From: Haplomitrium mnioides
Taxonomy: Eukaryota > Marchantiophyta > Haplomitriopsida > Calobryales
Assembly: GCA_049999725.1 (NCBI GenBank)
Contig: JBNGIS010006224.1
Span: forward strand, 1-24,586
Length of the DNA: 24,586 nucleotides
Reading direction: 5' to 3'
The position numbers were made by a program, and so were the translations under genes. Below the pieces are notes generated by a model that made no database searches, was not told the origin of the DNA, and worked only from the letters and a program-made list of their open reading frames with translations. Positions 1-12,914 of the stretch are shown here, piece by piece; position 1 is the first letter of the stretch; every line of letters begins with the position of its first letter.

Positions 1-240
1 AGCTCACACGTCGATTCACTTCACTCTACACTCACATGTTGATTCACTCAACACAACACTCACACGTTGATAAACTATACACCCACATGTGGATTCACTT
101 CCCTCTCTATACTTACATGGTGAGTCACTCTACACTCACATGCCTATTCACTTCACTCTTTTCCCTTACATGTTAATTCACTCGATAATACACTCACATG
201 TTGATTCACTCTACACTCACATGTGGATTCACTTCCCTTT
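1..240 (+). repeat. Block repeated at about 1555-1795 (offset 1554)
   Basis: The window opens with AGCTCACACGTCGATTCACT, which recurs at 1555. The following variants are shared: the rare CACACGTTGA (61-70 and its equivalent near 1617), ACCCACATGTGG (81 and 1635), and an odd TTTTC segment. This offset is not a whole number of 188-bp units, as expected if subunits were lost or gained between copies. Related versions carrying the CACACGTTGATTCACT marker occur near 4261, 8827, 10377 and 11230. Confidence 0.75.
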
Positions 241-520
241 CCATAATTACATGGTGAGTCACTCTCTACCCATTTATGTTGATGATTCACTCTAACCTCA
301 AACGTCGATTCACTTCATTGTACACTCACATGGTAATTCACTCATTACTACACTCACATGTTGATTCACTCTACACTCACATGTGGATTCATTTCCCTTT
401 CCATAATTACATGGTGAGTCACTCTCTATACATTTATGTTGATGATTCACTCTAACCTCACACGTCGATTCACTTCACTGTACACTCACATGTTAATTCA
501 CTCATTACTACACTCACATG
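201..520 (+). repeat. Local 160-bp tandem pair within the satellite
   Basis: Two adjacent higher-order units, about 201-360 and 361-520, share the private variant CCATAATTAC (241 and 401) followed by a contracted CATTTATGTTGATG segment. Their spacing is 160 bp, exactly 188 minus 28. In these units the third and fourth subunits (23 + 33 bp) are replaced by one fused 28-bp segment. The pair shows a subunit-sized deletion that was then duplicated in tandem. Confidence 0.8.
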
Positions 521-1480
521 GTGATTCACTCTACACTCACATGTGGATTAACTTCTCTCTCTATACTTACATGTTAAGTCACTTTACACTCACATGTCTA
601 TTCTCTTGACTCTCTACACTCACATGTTGATGATTCACTCTAACTGCACAGGTCAATTAACTTCACTCTACGCTCACATGTTGGTTCATTGCACAGAACA
701 CTCACATGCTGCTTTACTCTAGACTCACATGTGGAATCACTTCCCTCTCCATACTTACATGTTGAGTTACTCTACACTCACATGTCTATCAACTTCACTC
801 TCTACACACACATGTTGATGAATCACTCTAACCTCACAGGTCATTCACTTCACTGTACACTCACATGTTAATTCACTCATTACTACACTCACATGTTGAC
901 TCACTCTTCAATCATATGTGGATTCACTTCCCTCTCTATACTTACATGTTGAGTCACCATACACTCACTTGTCTGTTCCCTTCATACCTTAAACTCACAT
1001 CTTGATAATTCACTCTAATCTCACAAGTCGATTCACTTTAGTCTACACTCACATGTTGATTCACTCAACACTACACTCACATGTTCATTCACTCTACCCT
1101 CACATGTGGATTCACATTTGCTTATCTCTACTAAAATGGTGAGTCACTCTACACTCACATGTCTACTCACTTCACTCTCTATACTCATATGTTGTTGATT
1201 CACTCTAACCTCACACGTTCATTCACTTCAATCTAACTCACATGTGTGCTCACTCTACACTCACATGTGAATTTACTTCCATCTCCATACTTACATGGTG
1301 GCTCACACTACACTTACACGTCTATTAACTTAACTCTCTACACTCAAATATTTATGAGTCACTCTTTCCTCACACGTGGATTCAGTTCACTCTACACTCA
1401 CATGTTGATTCACAAAACACTACAATCACATGTTGATTTACTCTAGACTCACACGTGGATTCACTTCCCTCTCCATAGTT
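361..1480 (+). repeat. Satellite superblock, copy A
   Basis: Diagnostic variants in this block include TTAATTCACTCATTAC (493), GCACAGAACACTCAC (691), and CTTAAACTCACATCTTGA (988). It also has a CACAAAACACTACA segment near 1411. The same variants occur in the same order in copies B and C. The block spans about six higher-order units that were duplicated together. Its boundaries are approximate, set where the shared rare variants begin and end. Confidence 0.8.
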
Positions 1481-3002
1481 ACATGATGAGTCACTCTCTA
1501 CTCACATGATTAATCACTACACTCTTTACACTCACATGATGATGAATTACTCTCAGCTCACACGTCGATTCACTTCACTCTACATTCACATGTTGATTCA
1601 CTCAACACAACACTAACACGTTGATTCACTATACACCCACATGTGGATTCACTTCCCTCTCTATACTTACATGGTGAGTCACTCTACACTCACATGCCTA
1701 TTCACTTCACTCTTTTCACTTACATGTTAATTCACTCGACAATACACTCACATGTTGATTCACTCTACACTCACATGTGGATTCACTTCCCTGTCTATAC
1801 CTACATGGTGAGTCCCTCTACACTCACATGTTCTTTCACTTCACTCTCTACACACTCATGTTGATGATTCACTCAAACCTCACACGTCGATTCACTCTAC
1901 TCTACACTCGCATGTTAATTCTTTCAACACTACACCCAAATGTTGATTCACTCTACACTCACATGTGAATTTACTTCCCTCTCTATACTAACATGGTGAG
2001 TTGCTCTACACTCCAAGTCTATTCACTTCACTCTCTAGACTCACATGTTAATGATTCACTCTAATCTCACACGTCAATTAACTTCACTCTACAATTCTAT
2101 ATTAACTGAGTCAACACTACACTCTCATGTTGATTTACTGTACACTCACATGTGGATTAACGTCCCTCTCTATACTAACATAGTGAGTCCTTCTACACTC
2201 ACATGTCTATTCACTTCACTCTCTACACTCACATGTGGATTCACTTCCCTCTCCATACTTACATGGTTAGTCACTCTACACTCACATGTCTATTCACTTC
2301 ACTATTTACACTCACATTTTAATGATTCTCTCTAACCTCACTGGTCCATTCACTTCACTCTACACTCACATGCTAATTCACTTAACATTACTCACACGTT
2401 GATTCACTCTACACTCATATGTGGATTTACTTCCTTGTCTTTACTTACATGGTGAGTTACTCTACACTCACATGTTTATTCACTCAACTCTCTACACTCA
2501 CATGTTGATTTACTCGAGACTCACATGTGGAATCACTTCCCTCTCTATACTCTATGGTGAGTCGCTCTATACTCCAAGTCTATTCACTTCACTCTCTAAA
2601 CTCACATGTTGATGATTCACTATAACCTCACACGTCCATTCAATTCACCTCACACTCACATGTTGGTTCACTCTACACGCACATGTGGATTCACTTCCTT
2701 CTTTCTACTTCAATGGTGAGTTCCTCTACACTCACATGTCTATACACTTCATTGTCTACCTTCATTTGTTGTTGATTCACTCTAAGCTCACACGTCTATT
2801 CACTTCACACTACACTCACATGTTTATTCACTGAACACTACTCACATGTTGACTCACTTATCACTCACATATGGATTCACTTCCCTCTCCATACTTACAT
2901 GGTAAGTCGCTCTACCGTGAGATGTCCATTCACTTCACTCTCTACACTCACATTTTGATGATTCTGTGTAACCTCACACGTCCATTCACTTAACTCTACA
3001 CT

Positions 3003-4140
3003 CACATGTTGATTCACTAGACACAACACTCACATGTTCATTCAATCTACACACTAATTTGGATTCACTTCCCTCTCTATACTTACATGTCGAGTCACTC
3101 TACACTCACATATTTGTTCACTCTCACTCACATGTTAATTCACTCATTACTACACTCACATGGTGATTCACTCTTCACTCACATGTGAATGAACTTCTCT
3201 ATCTATACTTACATGCTTAGTCACTTTACACTCACATGTCTATTCACTTCACTCTCTACACTCACATGTTGATGAATCATTCCAACCGCACAGGTCAATT
3301 CACTTCACTCTACACTCACATGTTGATGCACTGAACAGAACACTCACGAGTTGCTTTACTCTAGACTCACATGTAGAATCACTTCCATCTCCATACTTAC
3401 ATGCTGAGTTACTCTACTCTCACATGTCTATTCCCTTCACTCTCTACACACACATGTTGATGATTCACTCTAACCTCACATGTCGATTCACTTCACTGTA
3501 CACTCACATGTTAATTGACTTATTACTACACTAACATGTTGATTAACTCTACACTCACATGTGGATTCACTTCCCTCTCAATACTTACATGGTGAGTCAC
3601 TAGACACTCACTTGTGTGTTCACTTCACACCTTAAACTCACATCTTGAAAATTCACGCTAATCTCACACGTTGACTCACTTTATTCTACACTCACATGTT
3701 GATTCACTCAACACTACACTCACATGTTCATTCACTCTACACTCACATGTGGATTCTTAATTTCCTATCTATACTAAAATGGTGAGTCACCCTACACTCA
3801 CATGTCTATTCCCTTCACTCTTTACACTCATATGTTGTTGATTTACTCTAACCTCACACAACCATTCAGTTCAATCTAATCTCACATGTATGCTCACTCT
3901 GCACTCACATATGGATTCACTTCCCTCTCCATACCTACATGGTGACTCACTATACACTCACATGTCTATTCACTTCACTCTCTACACTCACATGTTAATG
4001 AGTCACTCTAACCTCACACGTGAATTCACTTCACTCTACACTCACATCTTGATTCACAAAACCCTACATTGACATGTTTATTTACTCTAGACTCACATGT
4101 GGATTCACTTCCCTCTTGATATTTACATGGTGAGTCACTC
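3003..4140 (+). repeat. Satellite superblock, copy B
   Basis: This is the second version of the superblock, offset about 2642-2644 bp from copy A. Markers are TTAATTCACTCATTAC at 3135, GAACAGAACACTCAC near 3333, CTTAAACTCACATCTTGA at 3631, and CACAAAACCCTACA near 4056. It is more diverged from A and C than those two are from each other, so it appears to be the older branch. Its left limit is uncertain. Confidence 0.7.
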
Positions 4141-4329
4141 TCTACTCACATGTCTAATCACTTCACTCTTTGCACTCATGTGATGATGAATTTCTCCAAC
4201 CTCACACGTTAATTCACTTCACTCTACACTCACATGTTAAGTCACCAAACACAACACTCACACGTTGATTCACTTTACACTTACATGTGAGTTCACTTCC
4301 CTCTCTATACTTACATGGTGAGTCACTCT

Positions 4330-4560
4330 ACACTCACATGTCTATTCACTTCACTTCCCTCTCTATACTTATATGGTGAGTCTTTCTACACTCACATGTC
4401 TATTCACTTCACTCTTTACATTCACATATTAATTCACTCAACACTATCCTCATATGTTGATTCACTGCACACTCACATGTGGATTAACTTCCCTCTCTAT
4501 ACTAACAAAGTAAGTAACTCTACACTCACATGTTTATTCACTTCTCTCTCTACACTCATA
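4330..4560 (+). repeat. Satellite sub-block repeated at about 7545-7740 (offset ~3190)
   Basis: The two stretches share rare variants in the same order: CAACACTATCCTCATATGTT (near 4440 and 7630), CACTGCACACTCAC, then CTAACAAAGT. The offset between the CAACACTATCCTC markers is about 3190 bp. This is a different offset from the neighbouring superblock, so it records a separate exchange. Confidence 0.7.
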
Positions 4561-6445
4561 AATTGATAATTCACTTTAAGCTCACACATCTATTCACTTT
4601 ACTCTACACTCAAATGTTCACTTAGTCAACATTAGTCACATGTTGATTCACTCTACACTCACATATGGATTTACTTCCTTCTCTATATTAACATGGTCAG
4701 TCACTCTACACTCACATGTTTTTTCAATTCACTCTCTACAGACATGTTGATGACTCACTCTTACCTCACGCATCGATTCACTTTAATCAACACTCACATG
4801 TTGAATCACTCTACACTCACATGTGGATTCATGTCCCTCTCTCTACCTACATGGTAAGTCACTCTACACTCACATACCTACTCACTTCACTCTCTTAACT
4901 CACATATTGATGATTCACTCTAACCTCACATGTCCATTTACTTCACTCTACACTCACTTGTTGATTCACTTATCACTACTCACATGTATAATCACTCTAG
5001 TCTCACAAGTGGATTCACTTCCCTCTGCATACTTTCAGCGTGAGTCACTTTACACTCACATGTTGATTCACTAAACACTACACTCACATGTTGATTTACT
5101 CTACACTCACTTCCCTCTCTATCCTTACATGGTGAGTCGCTCTACACTCACATTTCTACTCAATTCACTCTTTACACTCACATGATGATGATTTAGTCTA
5201 ACCGCACACGTCAATTCACTTCACCCTACACTCACATGTTAATCCACTCAACACATCACTCACATGTTGATTCACTTTACACTGACATGTTGATTCACTT
5301 CCCTCTCTATACTTACATGGTGAGTCATTCTACACTCACATGTCTACTCACTTCACTCTTTACACTCACATGTTAATTCACTCCACACTACACTCATATG
5401 TTGATTCACTCTACACTCACATGCGAATTCACTTCCCTCTCTATACTTACATGGTGAGTACTTCTACACTCACATGTCTAATCTCTTCACTCTCTACACA
5501 CACATGTTGATGATGCACTATAACCTGACACGTCTATTCACTTCACTCTACACTCACATGTTCACTCAATCAACATAAGTCACATGTTGATTCACTTCCC
5601 CCTCCATACTTACATGGCTAGTCACTCTACACTCACATGTCTATTTACTTCACTATTTACACTCACATTTTAGTGATTCTCTCTAACCTCATAGGTTCAT
5701 TCACTTCACTGTACACTCACATGTTGATTCACTTAACATTACTCACATGTTGATTGACTCTACACTCACATGTGGATTTACTTCCTTCTCTATACTTACA
5801 TGGTGAGTCACTATACACTCACATGTTTATTCACTTTACTCTCTACATTCACATGTTAATGATTCACTCTAACCTGACACCTCGGTTTACTTCACTCTAC
5901 ACTCACATGTTGATTCACTTAACACAACACTCACATGTTGATTTACCCAAGACTCACATATGGAATCACTTCCCTCTCTATACTCTATGGTGAATCGCTC
6001 TACACTCCAAGTGTGTTCACTTCACTCTCTAAACTCACATGTTGATGATTCACTGAAACCTCACATGTCCACTTACTTCACTTTAAACTGACATGTGATT
6101 CACTCAACACTACACTTAGATGTTGATTCAATCTACACGCATATGTGGATTCACTTCCCTCTCTCTACTTTAAAGGTGAGTTACTCTACACTCACATGTC
6201 TATACACTTCATTGTCTACACTCATATGTTGTTGATTCACTCTAAGTGCACACATCTATTCACTTCACTCTATACTTATATGTTAATCCACTCAACACTA
6301 CTCACATGTTGAGTCACTTGACCATCACATGTGGATTCACTTCCCTCTCCATACTTGCATGGTGAGTCACTCTACACTGAGATGTCTATTCACTTCACTC
6401 TCTACACTCACTTTTTGATGATTTTGTGCAACCTCACACGTCCAT

Positions 6446-7510
6446 TCACTTCACTCTACACTCACATGTGGAATCACTTCCGTGTCCATACCTACATGGT
6501 GAGTCACTCTCTACACATTTATGTTGATGATTCAATCTAACCTCACATGTCGATTCACTTCACTATACACTCACATGTTAATTCACTCATTACTACACTC
6601 ACATGGTGATTCACTTTACACTCACATGTGGATTAACTTCTCTCTCTATACTTACATGGTTAGTCACTTTACACTCACATGTCTATTCTCTTGACTCTCT
6701 ACACTCACATGTTGATGATTCACTCTAACCGCACAAGTCAATTCACTTCACTCTACACTCACATGTTGATTCATTGCACAGAACACTCACATGCTGCTTT
6801 ACTGTAGACTCACATGTGGAATCACTTCCCTCTCCATACTTACATGTTGAGTTACTCTACACTCACATGTCTATCCACTTCACTCTCTACACACACATGT
6901 TGATGAATCACTCTAACCTCACAGGTCGATTCACTTCACTGTACACTCACATGTTAATTCAGTCATTACTACACTCACATGTTGATTCACTCTTCACTCA
7001 TATGTGGATTCACTTCCCTCTCCATACTGACATGGTGAGTCACTCCACACTCACTTGTGTGTTCCCTTCACACCTTAAACTCACATCTTGATAATTCATG
7101 CTAATCTCACACATCAATTCACTTTACTCTACACTCACATGTTCATTCACTCTACCCTCACATGTGGATTAACGTTTGCCTATCTCTACTAAAATGGTGA
7201 GTCCCTCTACACTCACATGTCTACTCACTTCACTCTATACTCATATGTTGTGAATTCACTCTTACCTCACACGTCCATTCACTTCAATCTAATCTCACAT
7301 GTATGCTTACTCTACACTCACATGTGAATTTACTTCCCTCTCCATACTTACATGGTGACTCACTATACACTTACATGTCTATTCACTTCACTCTCTACAC
7401 TCAAATATTAATGAGTCACTCTTACCTCACACGTGGATTCACTTCACTCTACACTCACATGTTGATTTACAAAACACTACAATAACATATTGATTTACTC
7501 TTGACTCACA
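6446..7510 (+). repeat. Satellite superblock, copy C
   Basis: This is the third version, offset 6085-6086 bp from copy A through most of its length (markers at 6578, 6776 and 7074). The offset then falls to 6057 by the AAAACACTAC marker at 7471. The 28-29 bp change equals the loss of one 28-bp subunit between about 7110 and 7160, which copy A retains. A and C share the most private variants, so they descend from a more recent block duplication. Confidence 0.8.
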
Positions 7511-8219
7511 TGTGGATTCAATTTACAATCACATGTGGATTCACTTCCCTCTCTATACTTATATGGTGAGTCACTCTACACTCACATGTCGATTCACTTC
7601 ACTCTTTACACTCACATGCTAATTCACTCAACACTATCCTCATATGTTGATTCACTGCACACTCACATGTGGATTACCTTCCCTTTCTATACTAACAAAG
7701 TTAGTTACTCTACACTCACATGTCTATTCACTTCACTCAAAGCTCACACATCTATTCACTTCACTCCACACTCACATGTTAATGATTCACTCTAATCCCA
7801 CACATCAATTAACTTCACTCTACAGTCCTATGTTAACTGAGTCAACACTACACTCACATGTGGATTAACGTCCCTTTCTATACTAACATAGTGAGTCGTT
7901 CTACACTCACATGTCTATTCACTTCACTCTTTATGCTCATATGCTGATGACTCACTCTAAGCTCACACGTCTATTCACTTCACTCTACACTCACATGTTT
8001 ACTGAGTCAACATTTGTCACATGTTGAATCACTCTACACTCACATGTTGATTTGCTTCCTTCTCCACATTAACATGGTGAGTGACTCTACACTCACATGT
8101 CTTTTCACTTCACTCTTTGCACTCACATTTTGATGATTCACTCTGACCTCACACGCCGATTCATTTTAATTTACACTAACATGTTGATTCACTCAACACT
8201 ACAGTCACATGTTGATTCA

Positions 8220-11200
8220 CCCTACACTCACATGTGGATTCACATCCCTCTCTCTATCTAAATGCTGAGTCACTCTACACTCACATGCCTATTCACTTCC
8301 TTCTCTACACTCACATGTTGATGATTCACTCTAACCTCACACATCCATTCACTTCACTCTACACTCACATGTTGATTCACTCAACATTGCTCACACCTTT
8401 ATTCACTCTACACTCACATGTGGATTTGTTTTTGTCTCCAAACTTACATGGTTAGTCACTCTACACTCACATGTCTAATCACTTCACTCTCTACACTCAT
8501 ATGTTGATGATTCACTCCAACCTCACACATCCATTCACTTCACTCTACACTTACATGTTAATGAGTCACTCTAACCTCACACGTGGATTCACTTCATTCT
8601 TTACACTCACATGTTGATTCAAAAAACACTACACTCACATGTTGATTCACTATAGACTCACATGTGGATTCACTTGCCTCTCTATACTTACATGATGAGT
8701 CACTCTAAACTCACATATCTAATCACTTCACTCTTTACACTCATGTGATGATAAATTACTTTTACCTCACACGTCGATTCACGTCACTCTACACTCACAT
8801 GTTGATTCACTAAACACAACACTCACACGTTGATTCACTTTACACTCACATGTGGATTCACTTCCCTCTCTATACTTACATGGTGAGTCACTCTATACTC
8901 ACATGTCTATTCACTTCACTCTTTGCACTTACATATTAATTCACTCAACAATACATTCACATGTTGATTCACTCTACACTCACATGTGGATTCACTTCCT
9001 TGTCTATACTTACATAGTTAGTCCCTCTACATTGACATGTTCTTTCACTTCACTCTCTACCCACACATGTTGATGATTGACTCTAACCCCACACGTCGAT
9101 TCAGCGCACTCTACACTTGCATGTTAATTCTCTCAACACTACACTCACATGTTGATGCACTCTACACTCACATGCGGATTCATTTCCCTCTCTTTACTTA
9201 CATGGTGAGTTGCTCTACACTCCAAGTCTATTCACTTCACTCTCTAGACTCACATGTTAATGATTCACTCTAATCTCAGAAGTCAATTAACTTAACTCTA
9301 CAATCCTATGTTAACTCAGTCAACACTACACTCACATGTTGATTTACTATATACTTACATGTGGATTAACGTCCCTTTCTATACTAACATAGTGAGTCCT
9401 CTTACACTTACATGTCTATTCAATTCACTCTCTACACTCATATGTTGATGATTTACTCTAAGCTCACACTTCTATTCACTTCATTCTACACTCACATCTA
9501 CACTCAGTCAACACTAGTCACATGTTGAATCACTCTACACTCACATGTGGATTTACTTCCTTCTCCATATTAACATGGTGAGTGACTAACTATACACTCA
9601 CATGTCTATTCACTTCACTCTCTACACTCACATGTTGACAATTCACTATTTCCTCACACGCTGATCCATTTTAATCTATACTTACATGTTGATTCACTCA
9701 ACACTACACTCACATGTTGATTCACCCTACACTCACATGTGGATTCATGTCCCTCTCTCTACCTACATGGTGAGCCACTCTACAGTCACATGCCTATTCA
9801 CTTCACTCTCTACACTCACATGTTGATGATTCACTCAAACCTCACAAGTCCATTCAATTCACTCTACACTCAAATGTTGATTTACCCTACACTCACATGT
9901 GGATTCACAACCCTCTCTCTACCTACATGGTAAGTCACTCTACGCTCACATGCTTATTCACTTCACTCTCTACACTCACATGTTGATGATTCACTCTAAC
10001 CTCACACATCCACTTCACTCTACACTCACATGTTGATTCACTCAACGCTGCTCACATGTTTATTCACTCTACACTCACATGTGGATTCACTTTCGTCTCC
10101 ATACTTACATGGTTAGTCACTCTACACTCACATGTCTAATCACTTCACTCTCTACACTCACATGTTGATTCACAAAACACTACACTCACATGTTGATTCA
10201 ATATAGACTTACATGTGGATTCACTTGCCTCTCTATACTTACATGATGAGTCACTCTAAACTCACATGTCTAATCACTTCACTCTTTACACTCACGTGAT
10301 GATAAATCACTCTTACCTCATACGTCGATTCACTTCACTCGACATTCACATGTTGATTCACTATACACAACACTCACACGTTGATTCACTTTACACTCAC
10401 ATGTGGATTCACTTCCCTCTCTTTACTTACATGGTGAGTCACTATACACTCACATGTCTATTCACTTCACTCTTTGCACTTACATATTAATTCACTCAAC
10501 AATACACTCACATGTTGATTCCCTCTACATTGACATGTTCTTTCACTCTCTCCACACACATGTTGATGATTCACTCTAACCTCACACGTCATTCCAGTGC
10601 ACTCTACACTAATATGTTAATTCTTTTAACACTACACTCACATGTTGATTCACTCTACACTCACATGCGGATTCACCTCCCTCTCTTTACTTACATGATA
10701 AGTCGCTCTACACTACAAGTCTATTCACTTCACTCTCTACAGTTCCATGTTGATGATTCACTCTAACCTGATACGTCCATTCACTTCATTCTACACTCAC
10801 ATGTTTATTCGCTCTACACTCACATGTGGATTCACTTCAGTCTCCATACTTATCAGGTTGGTCACTCTACACTAAAATGTTTGTTCACTTCACTCTCTAC
10901 ACTCACATTTTGATGATTCTCTCCAACCTCACATGTCCATTCACTTCACTCTACACTCACATGTTAATGAGCCACTCAAACCTCACACGTGGATTCACTT
11001 CACTCTACACTCACATGTTGATTCACAAAACACTAAACTCGCATGTTGATTTACTCTAGACTAACATGTGGATTCACTTGCCTCTCTATACTTACATGAT
11101 GGGTCACTCTAAACTCACATGTTCAATCACTTCACTCTTCACACTCATGTGATGATGAATTAGTCTAACCTCACATGTCGATTCACTTCACTGTAGACTC

Positions 11201-12100
11201 ACATGTTGATTCACTCAACACAACACTCACACGTTGATTCACTTTACACTCACATGTGGATTCACCTCTCTCTCTATACATACATGGTGAGTCACTCTAC
11301 ACTTACATGATATTCACTTCACTCTTTGCACTTACATGTTAATTCACTCAACAATACATTCACATGTTGATTCACCCTACACTGACATGTGGATTCACAT
11401 CCCTCTTTCTATGTACATGGTGAGTCACTCTACATTCACATGCCTATTCACTTCACTCTCTACACTCACATGTTGATGATTCACTCTAACCTCACATGTC
11501 TATTCACTTCACTCTACACTCACATGTTGATTCACTCTCAACACTGCTCACATGTTTATTCACTCTACACTAACATGTGCATTCACTTCCCTCTCCATGC
11601 TTACATGGTGAGTCACTATACACTCACATGTCTATTCACTTCACTCTCTTCACTCACATGTTGATGATTCACTCTAACCTCACACGTGGATTCACTTCAC
11701 TCTACACTCACATGTTGATTCACTAAACACAACACTCACATGTTGATGTACTCTAGACTCCTATGTGGATTCACTTGTCTCTTTGAAATTCTATGGTAAG
11801 TCACTCTACACTCACATGTCTATTCACTTCACTCTCTACACTCACATGTTGATGATTCACTCTTACCTCACACTTCCATTCATTTCACTCTACACTCACA
11901 TGTTGATTCACTCAACACTCACATGTGGATTCACATACCTCCGTCTACTTACATGGTGAGTCATTCTACACTCACATGCCTATTCACTTCACCCTCTACA
12001 CTTACATGTTGATAATTCATTCTAACCTCACACGTCCATTCACTTCACTCTACACTCACATGTTGATTCACTCAACACTACTCACATTTTAATTCACTCT
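8220..12100 (+). repeat. Satellite region with ~1.5-kb internal superperiod
   Basis: Related higher-order units recur in this part at about 1.5-1.65 kb spacing. One type has a CCCTACACTCACATGTGG segment followed by a CATCCCTCT or CATGTCCCTCT variant, near 8220, 9725 and 11370. Another is the ACACGTTGATTCACT unit near 8827, 10377 and 11230, with TTTGCACTTACAT downstream. The 8234-to-9739 spacing of 1505 bp is close to eight 188-bp units. The superperiod is irregular, and its edges are approximate. Confidence 0.55.
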
Positions 12101-12385
12101 ACACTCACATGTGAATTCACTTCCCTCTCCATACTTACATGGTGAATCACTCTACACATGTCTATTTACTTCACTCTCTACACTCAGATTTTGATGATTC
12201 TCTCCAACCTCACAGGTCTATTCACTTCACTCTACACGCACATGTTGATTCACTCTACACTCACATAAGGATTCACTTCCTTGTCCATACTTATATGGTG
12301 AGTCACTTTACACTCACATGCTTATTCACTTCCCTCTCTACACTCACATGTTGATGATTCACTCTAACCTCACACATCGATTTCA

Positions 12386-12390
12386 CTTTA
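12386..12390 (+). repeat. Left target-site duplication of copy 1 (CTTTA)
   Basis: CTTTA directly precedes the TGTC start of the element at 12391 and is repeated exactly at 15387-15391. If the element is skipped, the satellite reads through normally as TCACTTTACTCTACACTCAC. Confidence 0.88.
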
Positions 12391-12869
12391 TGTCTTGCCC
12401 CTCCTTCAGGCCTTAACCTTCAAAGGTGCCACTTTGGAAGACATAGGTGGACAAAACATGGGATCTAGTTCTTTTATGAGATGACCCTGTTGCAAGTTAT
12501 CTCTTTGAGGTCTAAAGGATTTCCTCTTCACCTTACAGGCCTTTCAACTGGTCAACAATTACTTCAACAACAATCCTGCTCATTCACACTCAATTCCCAA
12601 AGACACACGTACATAAACCTAGGTATTTTTGAGGGCAATCCAAAGTATAATTCAGGAGTCCAAATCTGGACCAAAATGCCTTGCGTACAAAATGAGAACA
12701 AAACCCAGCATCCAAAATACCACGATGCAATGTTAATAACTCTGACTCCCCTTTCGCAGGGTGTTCCCATGGTCCAAAAAAACCGAAATACAGATATACC
12801 CCTGTTCCTAAGTATGTCTCAGAAAATACAAACAGAAATCAAATCTAGCTAATACATACATATATAAAT

Positions 12870-12873
<4 letters not shown>

Positions 12874-12913
<40 letters not shown>
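12874..12913 (+). repeat. (AC)n microsatellite in copy 1
   Basis: About 20 uninterrupted AC dinucleotides, preceded by ATACATACATATATAAATAC. Inverted copy 3 has a GT tract at the corresponding position (21547-21584). Copy 2 has none, so the tract expanded or was lost after the copies diverged. Confidence 0.97.

Positions 12914-12914
<1 letters not shown>

Larger units (their letters stand above)
1..12390 (+). repeat. Satellite array, ~188-bp higher-order repeat of seven short subunits
   Basis: The whole stretch is tandem satellite, truncated by the left window edge. A hand-derived consensus is seven subunits of about 23, 30, 23, 33, 23, 28 and 28 bp, giving 188 bp. The period was checked between equivalent points at 3911 and 4099. 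Subunits start ATTCACT or AGTCACT and end near CACATG. Subunit 2 carries CTTCCCTCTCTATACTTACA, subunit 4 ends TTGATG, and subunit 5 has the CG-containing variant CACACGTCG. My consensus has about 61 C and 17 G in 188, so the top strand is strongly G-poor. Copies are visibly diverged, and many lack or gain one subunit. Length in this window corresponds to about 65 higher-order units. I do not recognise the family. The array type (complex satellite, perhaps centromeric, pericentromeric or subtelomeric) is inference. Short open frames in it are by-products of the repeat, not genes. Confidence 0.95.

Noticed and set aside
89-12354. Many plus-strand open frames of 60-123 codons encoding similar histidine- and tyrosine-rich peptides
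   Set aside because: They are translations of the satellite in rotating frames. The 188-bp unit cannot hold one frame, and there are no promoters, splice patterns or conserved protein features.
1-12390. CRISPR-like regular repeat
   Set aside because: There are no unique spacers. Repeat and spacer are both the same degenerate satellite, and no cas genes are present.
12481-12852. 123-codon open frame near the start of copy 1
   Set aside because: The homologous regions of copies 2 and 3 do not keep this frame, and it has no recognisable domain. It lies in LTR-like sequence.
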